From an uncultured Ruminococcus sp. (GTDB lineage Bacteria > Bacillota > Clostridia > Oscillospirales > Ruminococcaceae), in NCBI GenBank assembly GCA_947627445.1, contig CANQWA010000025.1, positions 1 through 40,484 of the forward strand: a stretch of DNA of 40,484 bases. The letters are read 5' to 3'. The position numbers and the translations under genes were made by a program. The notes under the pieces are model-generated. The model was not told the origin of the DNA. It did not search any database and was given only the letters and a program-made list of their open reading frames with translations. Shown here piece by piece: positions 32,939 to 40,484 of the stretch (its first letter is position 1; every line of letters starts with the position of its first letter).

Positions 32939-34651
32939 ATGAAGCGGCTTCTTCCTTTTATGAAGGGATATTGGAAGGAATTTACCCTCGGCCCGCTGTT
33001 TAAATTGCTGGAGGCAATATTTGAATTGATCGTTCCTTTGGTAACAGCAAAAATGATTGATGTCGGCATTGCAAACGGAGATGCCGGTTATATCTGGCGC
33101 ATGGGCAGTGTACTAGTGATCCTGGCAGCGTGCGGTCTGGGATTTGCTTTGACCTGTCAGTATTATGCCTCTAAATGTGCCTATGGATTCGGAACGGCGC
33201 TTCGTAGTGCGCTGTACCGGCATGTGAATACATTATCGTACAGTGCGGTAGACAGGATTGGCACAGCTTCTTTGGTCACTCGTGTGACAACTGATACCAA
33301 TACAGTACAAAGCGGTCTGAATATGATGATCCGTCTGGCAACACGCTGTCCCTTTCTCATTATCGGCGCAGCAATCATGGCGATACGCATTGATCTGAAG
33401 TTGTCCGTTATATTCTTGATCGTCATTCCTTTGATCGGACTGTTGCTGTACAGTGTCACTGCTTGGACAGTTCCTCGGTACAGAGAAAACCAGAACAAAC
33501 TGGATAATATTGCCCGCCGTACCCGTGAGAATCTGGACGGTGTTCGTGTCGTTCGTGCATTTTCCCGGCAGAAAGAAGAAACGGATGCCTACAGAGAGGA
33601 TTGCGACATTTATGCCAGACGCTCTGTTTATGTGGGTAGGATCGGTGCAATCCTGAACCCGGCATCTTTTCTCTTGATGAATCTGGGAATCGTGGCAGTA
33701 CTGTGGTTCGGCGGTGTTCGTGTGAATACAGGGCATTTGACACAAGGGGAACTGACAGCATTTGTCAACTATATGACGCAGATTGCTCTTTCGATGGTGC
33801 GTATGGCAGAATTGCTGATCTCGCTGAACAAAGCGGCAGCTTCAGCAAAGCGTGTGGCAGATATTCTGGCAGAAGAGCCTGATATTGTGGATGGCGGCAA
33901 GGAAGCTGTACCGGTTTCCGGTGTGCCGGTTCTGACATTCAAACATGTGAGCTTTGCCTATCCCGGCAGCAGAGAGGAATCGCTCCGGGACATCAGCTTT
34001 TCTTTGAACGAAGGGGAAACGCTGGGCATTATCGGCGGAACAGGCAGCGGAAAAAGCACAGTTGCCAATCTGATTCCTCGATTTTATGATGTGACCGGCG
34101 GCAGTGTACAGCTATACGGAGAGGATGTCAAAAATTATACCTTGGATTCCCTGCGGCATCTCATGGGAATCGTGCCACAGAAGGCTTCTCTTGTCAGCGG
34201 AACCATTGCAGACAATCTGCGATGGGGCAATGAGACAGCAGACGAAACGGAGATGGTACAAGCTTGTCAGATTGCTCAGGCATGGGAATTTGTTCAAAGC
34301 ATGGAACATAAACTGGAAACGAAAATTACCCAAGGCGGGCGCAGTCTTTCCGGAGGGCAGAAACAGCGATTGACGATTGCACGTGCGTTGGTAGGAATGC
34401 CGAAGCTCTTGGTTTTAGATGACAGCATGAGTGCTCTGGATTACGCAACCGATCTGGCATTGCGAAATGCACTGGAGACCAAGCTTTCCGGTGTGACGAA
34501 AGTCATCATTTCCCAGCGAACTACTTCCATCCGACAGGCAGATCATATTCTGGTATTGGAGGAGGGCGCATGTGTCGGTTATGGTACGCATGAGGAACTG
34601 CTGGAACAATGCGCTGTATATGCAGAAATCTATCATGCACAAATGCAGTAA
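32939..34651 (+). CDS. ABC exporter half, degenerate ATP site subunit
   Basis: The start is the ATG at 32939, nine bases after AAAGGA; the upstream GTG at 32921 precedes the ribosome site. Length is 570 residues: six membrane helices in about 1-310, then an ATPase with GGTGSGKSTV, Q-loop VPQKAS, signature SLSGGQKQR and Walker B LLVLDDSMSALD. The usual catalytic Glu is Asp and the H-loop reads IISQRTTSI with Gln for His. This is the pattern of the non-catalytic-site partner in heterodimeric exporters such as BmrC/LmrC. The partner gene follows after 14 bases. Substrate is unknown; drug or lipid export is typical. Confidence 0.93.
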   Translation: MKRLLPFMKGYWKEFTLGPLFKLLEAIFELIVPLVTAKMIDVGIANGDAGYIWRMGSVLVILAACGLGFALTCQYYASKCAYGFGTALRSALYRHVNTLSYSAVDRIGTASLVTRVTTDTNTVQSGLNMMIRLATRCPFLIIGAAIMAIRIDLKLSVIFLIVIPLIGLLLYSVTAWTVPRYRENQNKLDNIARRTRENLDGVRVVRAFSRQKEETDAYREDCDIYARRSVYVGRIGAILNPASFLLMNLGIVAVLWFGGVRVNTGHLTQGELTAFVNYMTQIALSMVRMAELLISLNKAAASAKRVADILAEEPDIVDGGKEAVPVSGVPVLTFKHVSFAYPGSREESLRDISFSLNEGETLGIIGGTGSGKSTVANLIPRFYDVTGGSVQLYGEDVKNYTLDSLRHLMGIVPQKASLVSGTIADNLRWGNETADETEMVQACQIAQAWEFVQSMEHKLETKITQGGRSLSGGQKQRLTIARALVGMPKLLVLDDSMSALDYATDLALRNALETKLSGVTKVIISQRTTSIRQADHILVLEEGACVGYGTHEELLEQCAVYAEIYHAQMQ

Positions 34652-34665
34652 GGGAGAGAACCGTG

Positions 34666-36417
34666 ATGTTTTTAGTCATACGTCGAATTTTATCATATAC
34701 AAAGCCAAGCCGGATCGTATTGGCATGCATGCTTTTTTTTGCTCTGATCGGTACGGGACTTTCTATGCTGATCCCCATTCTGATCGGTAAAGCGGTAGAT
34801 TGCGTTGTAGGAGCTGGGAGTGTCAATTTCTCTGAGCTGATGCAGGCTGCAATCATCCTGATCGTTACGATCTGTATCAGCGGATTATTCCAGTGGCTTA
34901 TGTCACTTTGCACCAACCGACTGGCAGCCAATACCATTCGTGATCTCCGCTGTGATCTATTTTCTCATTTGCAGCGGTTGCCGCTGAAATATATCGACAG
35001 TCAGGCGAGAGGTGATCTGATCGGACGTGCAGTCTCTGATATGGAAATCATTTCAGACGGTTTTTTACAGGCGTTCACGCAGTTTGTCACGGGTATATTT
35101 ACCATTGTAGGAACACTGGTATTTATGCTGACGATCAACGTGCAGATTACAGTTTTGGTGGTGATCCTGACACCGGTTTCACTGTTTGCTGCTGCAAAAA
35201 TCACCACTATGTCACGGGATTCCTATATGAAAGCATCGGCGGCAAGAGGTGCATTGGGTGGGCTGACTGAAGAAATGATTGGTTCACAAAAAGTCGTTAA
35301 AGCCTTTGGCTACGAAAAACGTGCCCAGCAGCGTTATGATGCCACAAACCAGGAATTGCAGGATGCTGGCATGAAAGCCACCTTTTTCGGCTCAATTACA
35401 AACCCGGCAACTCGTTTTGTGAATTCTCTGATTTATGCTGCAGTGGGTGTTTGCGGCGCATTGGCGGCAACGGGGAACGTTCCTCTGATCGGTGTGATCA
35501 CGGTGGGACAGCTTGCGAGCTTTCTCACCTATGCCAATCAATACACTAAGCCTTTCAATGAGATCAGCGGCGTTGTAGCAGAATTGCAGAATGCCATGGC
35601 TTCGGCAAAACGTGTCTTTGAAGTTATCGATGAGTCGGCAGAATCTGATGACAGCCATCTGCCGGCGTTGAAAGCCTGTGATGGTAGTCTGGAACTGTCA
35701 CATGTCAGATTCTCTTATACAACAGATCGGGAACTGATCACAGACTTTGATCTAAAGGTTCATAAGGGACAGCGTATTGCTATTGTCGGACCGACAGGTT
35801 GCGGTAAAACAACACTGATCAATCTGCTGTTGCGGTTTTATGATGTGGACAATGGCACGATTTCCGTTAGTGGACAGGATATTCGGAAAGTGACACGAGA
35901 TAGCCTCCGTTCTTGTTATGGGATGGTTTTGCAGGAAACATGGCTTTTTACCGGAACAGTGGCAGACAACATTGCATATAGTCGTCCGGATGCAAATCGG
36001 GAGGAAATCGAGGCAGCCGCTAAGGCAGCATATGCAGACGGATTTATCCGACGTCTGCCAAAGGGGTATGATACGGTACTCACTGAAGATGGCGGGGGAC
36101 TTTCTCAGGGACAAAAGCAGTTGTTGTGCATTGCCAGGATCATGCTGACAGTTCCGCCGTTTCTGATCCTGGACGAAGCAACCAGCAGTATCGATCTGCG
36201 CACAGAACAGCGCATCCAGAAAGCCTTTGAAAAGCTCATGACAGGAAAGACCAGCTTTATCATCGCCCACCGCCTTTCCACCATCAAAAGCGCTGATTGG
36301 ATTTTGGTCATGCAGCAGGGAAGCATTGTGGAGCAGGGGACACATGATGCTCTGATCGAACGGGGTGGATTTTATGCCAATCTGTATCAGAGTCAGTTTG
36401 AAAATACAGTAGAGTAA
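34666..36417 (+). CDS. ABC exporter half, consensus Walker B subunit
   Basis: The start is the ATG at 34666 after AAGGGAGAG; length is 583 residues. Six membrane helices lie in about 1-315. The ATPase has GPTGCGKTTL, VLQETWLFTGTVADNI, Walker B FLILDEATSSID with the catalytic Glu and H-loop IIAHRLSTI. Its signature is GLSQGQKQL, with Gln in place of Gly, which is usual for this half. Paired with the preceding subunit it should make one active and one degenerate ATP site, as in LmrCD and TM287/288. No regulator or lantibiotic genes are adjacent. Confidence 0.94.
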   Translation: MFLVIRRILSYTKPSRIVLACMLFFALIGTGLSMLIPILIGKAVDCVVGAGSVNFSELMQAAIILIVTICISGLFQWLMSLCTNRLAANTIRDLRCDLFSHLQRLPLKYIDSQARGDLIGRAVSDMEIISDGFLQAFTQFVTGIFTIVGTLVFMLTINVQITVLVVILTPVSLFAAAKITTMSRDSYMKASAARGALGGLTEEMIGSQKVVKAFGYEKRAQQRYDATNQELQDAGMKATFFGSITNPATRFVNSLIYAAVGVCGALAATGNVPLIGVITVGQLASFLTYANQYTKPFNEISGVVAELQNAMASAKRVFEVIDESAESDDSHLPALKACDGSLELSHVRFSYTTDRELITDFDLKVHKGQRIAIVGPTGCGKTTLINLLLRFYDVDNGTISVSGQDIRKVTRDSLRSCYGMVLQETWLFTGTVADNIAYSRPDANREEIEAAAKAAYADGFIRRLPKGYDTVLTEDGGGLSQGQKQLLCIARIMLTVPPFLILDEATSSIDLRTEQRIQKAFEKLMTGKTSFIIAHRLSTIKSADWILVMQQGSIVEQGTHDALIERGGFYANLYQSQFENTVE

Positions 36418-36430
36418 AGAAAACGCCGCA

Positions 36431-36461
36431 CAAAGACCGCCTGACGGCTTTGCACTTTTTT
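36431..36461 (+). terminator. Terminator of ABC exporter operon
   Basis: CAAAG-A-CCG pairs with CGGCTTTG (one bulged base, loop CCTGA), followed by CACTTTTTT. It begins 13 bases after the stop. Confidence 0.65.
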
Positions 36462-36544
36462 CATCATCTTTCCCACATGCATCCTGGCATCTGACAGGGT
36501 GTCTGCGGCTTTTTGTTCTTTCCAAAATCTTCCAAAATTTGTAT

Positions 36545-36584
36545 AGAAAAAAGGCTGGCTTTCTGAAACCAGAAAACCAGCCTT
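36545..36584 (-). terminator. gdhA terminator
   Basis: AAGGCTGG/CCAGCCTT and the inner TTTCTG/CAGAAA form a long stem with one internal mismatch (36551-36584). On the minus strand TTTTTTC follows. Confidence 0.85.
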
Positions 36585-36614
36585 ATGATTTGCATTGTGA
36601 ATCAAATGTGTTGA

Positions 36615-38112
<1,498 letters not shown>

Positions 38113-38120
38113 CAACTAAT

Positions 38121-38149
38121 ATTATACACCATTTTTTTACGTATTTCAA
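38121..38149 (-). promoter_or_regulatory. gdhA promoter
   Basis: On the minus strand TTGAAA (38149-38144) and TATAAT (38126-38121) are separated by 17 bases. Transcription should start near 38113. Confidence 0.75.
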
Positions 38150-38313
38150 TGAAGAAAATGTAACGTGATAGATTTTCTTTGATTTAAAATTATTCTCTAT
38201 TATATTTTTATAGAATCTTACAATAAAAATTGATTTTAAAAAGTTTTATGATATCATTCTTAATAATCTATAAAAATCAAAATGATATCAGGTTCAGATT
38301 CAAACAAAAAAAT
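38150..38313. other. AT-rich gap upstream of gdhA
   Basis: No gene is supported here. The stretch is very AT-rich, and TGATATCATT (38249-38258) is mirrored by AATGATATCA (38281-38290), each also internally palindromic. It may affect DNA bending near the gdhA promoter. Confidence 0.4.
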
Positions 38314-38335
38314 CCCTGTTCGATAAGGAACAGGG
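38307..38335 (-). terminator. Terminator downstream of second HAD phosphatase
   Basis: CCCTGTTC (38314-38321) pairs with GAACAGGG (38328-38335). On the minus strand ATTTTTTTG follows. It is about 175 bases past the HAD stop; the gap between them has no gene. Confidence 0.75.
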
Positions 38336-38509
38336 GGACAAATAAAAAATATGGTTCTTGTATCCGGGTAGAACAATTTTCGGATATCCGGATACGGCAG
38401 TCTGGGATGTATATCCAAAATCCCACAAAACATTATATCGGCAAATAGAAGCTTTGTCAAGTAATTATCAATCTTTTTTTACAATTAATGATAAAACTGC
38501 CGAAATGTG

Positions 38510-39163
38510 TCATTCTGTCAGATAGTCGACAAAATCAGACGGCGTGTTGGCGAGAAAATCCGCACCGGCAGCAATGAGTTCCTCTCTGCCGCGAAAGCCC
38601 CATATACATCCGATAGAAGAAATTTTTGCGTTGATTGCTGTCTGAATATCCACATCGGAATCTCCAATCAAAACCGTTTTTTCTGCCGAAATAGAAAGTA
38701 TTTCCCGGATTTCAGTGATAATATCTGGTGCAGGCTTGCGGGGACGTGTGTCACTGCTGCCAAGAATACAGTCAAAGGTTTCGCTGCCAAAAAAGTGCCG
38801 GACGATCTGTTCTGTAAAAGGCTGAGGTTTGTTAGAAGCCACTGCCAGCTGCATTTCTTTGTCCTTCAACGCCTGGATGGCTTTCGGCATCTGAGGATAT
38901 GGTTTTGTATGGACCAGACAATGCTCTGCATAATAGGCAGAAAACCGTTCCTGAAGCAGAGACACTGTCTCTTCGCTGGAATCCTCCGGCAGAGCGCGTT
39001 CACATAGTTTTCTGACACCGTTTCCTACAAAGCGGTAAAATGCTTCCAGAGGGTGGGTCGGATAGTGCATCCGTGCCAGTTCGTGGTTAATGCCTTCCGC
39101 CAGATCGGCTACAGAATCCACCAATGTACCGTCTAAATCAAATATGGCAAGTTGGTATTTCAT
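38510..39163 (-). CDS. HAD phosphatase, Gph-like
   Basis: The start is the ATG at 39163 after GGGAGG; length is 217 residues. Motifs: LAIFDLDGTLVDSVADLAEG (nucleophile Asp), FVGNGVRKLCERAL in the cap, LAVASNKPQPFTEQIV (motif II), RPRKPAPDII (motif III Lys) and VLIGDSDVDIQTAINA (motif IV). These closely fit phosphoglycolate phosphatase (Gph) and the related PpaX. It removes phosphate from small metabolites in the cytoplasm. It is a distinct paralogue of the HAD protein beside nadA. No convincing promoter was found in front of it. Confidence 0.88.
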   Translation of the reverse strand: MKYQLAIFDLDGTLVDSVADLAEGINHELARMHYPTHPLEAFYRFVGNGVRKLCERALPEDSSEETVSLLQERFSAYYAEHCLVHTKPYPQMPKAIQALKDKEMQLAVASNKPQPFTEQIVRHFFGSETFDCILGSSDTRPRKPAPDIITEIREILSISAEKTVLIGDSDVDIQTAINAKISSIGCIWGFRGREELIAAGADFLANTPSDFVDYLTE

Positions 39164-39313
39164 AGGATAACCTCCCTTTTTTTCAATCAAAAAAATAATG
39201 TCTGCCGAGTCGAATATCCGATCCCATGAACAATTCAGCCATTTTTTAAAAGATTTCGTTTTCCATCATACTACCCCTGAAAATTCCAATTATCAATCAA
39301 AAACAAAACAAAA

Positions 39314-39541
39314 ACCCTGTAACCACAGGGTAAAAAGCTTTAAAATAAAACCATCCGGCCGTCTTGCGGTGAATAAAACCAAGCTGTTACAGCAAGGTGG
39401 GTATCTGCCCAACTGCTTCACGCTCCCTTCGTCCGCCGAAACGGGAGGTCTGCAATCTACAGCCGGAGCTAAGATTCCCTTTAAAAGAGTGTTGGATTAT
39501 AAAAACCGCAATGTCACGTACCGGACAGTATTCCTTTCGAT
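39314..39541 (-). ncRNA. ssrS: Probable 6S RNA
   Basis: A stand-alone RNA-like gene of about 228 bases. A promoter sits at its 5' side, and ACCCTGT/ACAGGGT followed by TTTTTG (39331-39308 on the minus strand) closes it. The two ends pair (GTCCGG with CCGGAT, TGCGG with CCGCA) as in a 6S closing stem, leaving a long interior with GACCTCCCG/GGGAG pairing and the segment GGGCAGATACCCACCTTGC, which resembles clostridial 6S RNAs. 6S RNA mimics an open promoter and holds the housekeeping RNA polymerase. No protein is supported here. Identification is from memory of the family and overall shape. Confidence 0.6.
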
Positions 39542-39547
39542 GTGTAT

Positions 39548-39576
39548 AGTATAACACGTTTTTTCACAAAAATCAA
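39548..39576 (-). promoter_or_regulatory. Promoter of the probable 6S RNA
   Basis: On the minus strand TTGATT (39576-39571) and TATACT (39553-39548) have a 17-base spacer. Confidence 0.7.
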
Positions 39577-39611
39577 TAGGTAATTTGTGAAAATTTTCTG
39601 AAGATGGAGGA

Positions 39612-39920
39612 TTACGCCTTATCTTCTTCCGCATCCTCTTCACTGAACATCTCAATGAAGAGATTGCCTACTGCATCATATTCATCATCATCCTCAATGG
39701 TGCAGAGCATTTCCTCGTTGTCAATCATTTCTCTTTTCAGAACTACAAATTCGCCGTCGTCGTTCAACAAATCCTCCGGATTTTCATAATAGGGGATTAA
39801 TGCACAGTAGACGGCATTCTGATATTCCAGCTCTCCCAGAACCTCAAATTCCTTTTCGTTGCCTTCTTCATCCTCTAGGGTGTACAACAGACCTGAACCA
39901 TATTCCATTTCTTCAGCCAT
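39612..39920 (-). CDS. DUF1292 (YrzB-like) acidic protein
   Basis: The start is the ATG at 39920, eight bases after GGAG; length is 102 residues. The protein is very acidic and shows the DUF1292 core: LLYTLEDEEGNEKEFEVLGE, VYCALIPYYENPEDL and GEFVVLKREMIDNEEMLCTI, then DEYDAVGNLFIEMFSEED at the end. The family is widespread in Firmicutes (YrzB in Bacillus, near the RuvX-type yrrK gene) and has no known function. Here it is a single gene with its own promoter and without yrrK. Confidence 0.88.
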   Translation of the reverse strand: MAEEMEYGSGLLYTLEDEEGNEKEFEVLGELEYQNAVYCALIPYYENPEDLLNDDGEFVVLKREMIDNEEMLCTIEDDDEYDAVGNLFIEMFSEEDAEEDKA

Positions 39921-39965
39921 ACTTGTATCTCCAATCTGCCGAAACGGCGATATTCTTACAACATT

Positions 39966-39994
39966 ATTATATATCATTTCGTCGAAAAAATCAA
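39966..39994 (-). promoter_or_regulatory. Promoter of DUF1292 gene
   Basis: On the minus strand TTGATT (39994-39989) and TATAAT (39971-39966) have a 17-base spacer. Confidence 0.75.
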
Positions 39995-40068
39995 GTGCTT
40001 TTGAAAAATATTATCATCATATCAATCACAGCATGACTTTTGAAAAAACAGAGCAATTGGGAAAATAC

Positions 40069-40119
40069 TTGCAATTCTGTGGGAAATATGCTATAATAAA
40101 TGCAAAAGCATTTATTATA
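40069..40119 (+). promoter_or_regulatory. Cysteine desulfurase promoter overlapped by palindrome
   Basis: TTGCAA (40069-40074) and TATAAT (40092-40097) are 17 bases apart. TATAATAAATGC (40092-40103) is exactly mirrored by GCATTTATTATA (40108-40119), so a perfect 12-bp inverted repeat begins on the -10 box and covers the start point. It is well placed for a repressor. Confidence 0.75.
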
Positions 40120-40134
40120 TTTATTTGAAAGTCC

Positions 40135-40213
40135 TTGCAGATCCGCAAATCTGCAATTTGCCCCCTGCATATCGGACGATTATCGCATAAAATCTTTGAT
40201 TTTACGGGATAAT
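40135..40213 (+). promoter_or_regulatory. Two hairpins in the cysteine desulfurase leader
   Basis: TTGCAGAT (40135-40142) pairs with ATCTGCAA (40149-40156). ATTATC and TAAAATC (40179-40194) pair with GATTTTA and GATAAT (40198-40213) around TTT. There is no T-run, so they are not plain terminators. Confidence 0.45.
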
Positions 40214-40248
40214 GGAATCATATTAAGAGAAAGTATGGTATCTAAAAA

Positions 40249-40484
40249 ATGGAACATTATCTGGACAATGCTGCCACCACCCGCCCATGCGCTGAGGCTA
40301 ATGCAGCAATGATGCATTGCCTGTCAGAATGTTGGGGGAATCCTTCTTCACTCCACCGCAAAGGTCTGGAAGCACAGCATATCGTAGATGAAGCACGCCG
40401 TTCCATTGCGGGTGCACTTGGCTGTAAGCCCCAGGAGATCTTTTTTACCTCCGGTGCAACAGAAAGTAATAATCTGGCATTGCG
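40249..40484 (+). CDS. Cysteine desulfurase, N-terminal part (cut by window)
   Basis: The frame opens at the ATG at 40249 and runs off the window after 78 codons. MEHYLDNAATTRPCAEANAA, then CWGNPSSLHRKGLEAQHIVDE and EIFFTSGATESNNLAL are the class-V aminotransferase start of NifS/IscS enzymes, with the HRKG and SGATESNN segments that line the PLP site. It takes sulfur from cysteine for iron-sulfur clusters or tRNA thiolation. The ribosome site is weak (AAGAGAAAG about 15 bases away). The catalytic lysine and cysteine lie beyond the window. NifS/IscS type, rather than SufS, is suggested by the short N-terminus. Confidence 0.92.
   Translation, partial: MEHYLDNAATTRPCAEANAAMMHCLSECWGNPSSLHRKGLEAQHIVDEARRSIAGALGCKPQEIFFTSGATESNNLAL

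Noticed and set aside
39198-39554. 118-codon plus-strand frame
   Set aside because: It covers the terminator and body of the probable 6S RNA on the other strand and has no ribosome site or family likeness.

Overview
The window looks like chromosome of an anaerobic, endospore-lineage Firmicute of the Ruminococcus / Oscillospiraceae type. This is inferred from a GerA-type germination operon, the TepA-SpoIIIE/FtsK pair, a SpoIIQ-like M23 protein, GTP-type PEP carboxykinase, plant-polysaccharide hydrolases of families GH95 and GH26, strong GGAGG ribosome sites, and vegetative promoters mostly with exact 17-base spacers. Species cannot be fixed by eye.

Left end (1-7.3 kb): the remnant of an integrative element of the Tn1549/Tn4451 style. 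Topoisomerase III (topB), a TnpW-like gene and the TnpX-like serine recombinase are all collapsed by internal deletions or stops. One very large gene between them is intact: a 1588-residue exonuclease-like / RecQ / UvrD fusion. It is the most unusual gene here.

Middle (7.3-24.4 kb): a CapA-like lipoprotein; a tight gerA-gerB-gerC operon; a PAS-GGDEF-EAL protein with a degenerate cyclase site and an intact phosphodiesterase site; a tepA-ftsK/spoIIIE operon; a small metal-binding protein with a Zn/Cd P-type ATPase, driven by a consensus promoter sitting on a 26-bp ArsR/SmtB-like palindrome; and a glycoside hydrolase operon (51-residue small protein, GH95, GH26 lipoprotein).

Right (24.4-40.5 kb): rnpB (RNase P RNA) with its own promoter and terminator; a flavin reductase; pckG; a decayed tetR; a two-gene membrane unit (YcxB-like and DUF6688-like); nadA with a HAD phosphatase; the M23 protein; a heterodimeric ABC exporter with one degenerate and one consensus ATP site; gdhA; a second HAD phosphatase; a probable 6S RNA; a DUF1292 protein; and the start of a cysteine desulfurase with a strongly folded leader, cut by the window edge.

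Right of 7.3 kb the gene set is mostly housekeeping and sporulation. Recurrent small palindromes (AGAAC-N2-GTTCT) lie at several gene 3' ends, and one pair bounds a 144-bp MITE-like element. I found no CRISPR array, tRNA or rRNA.
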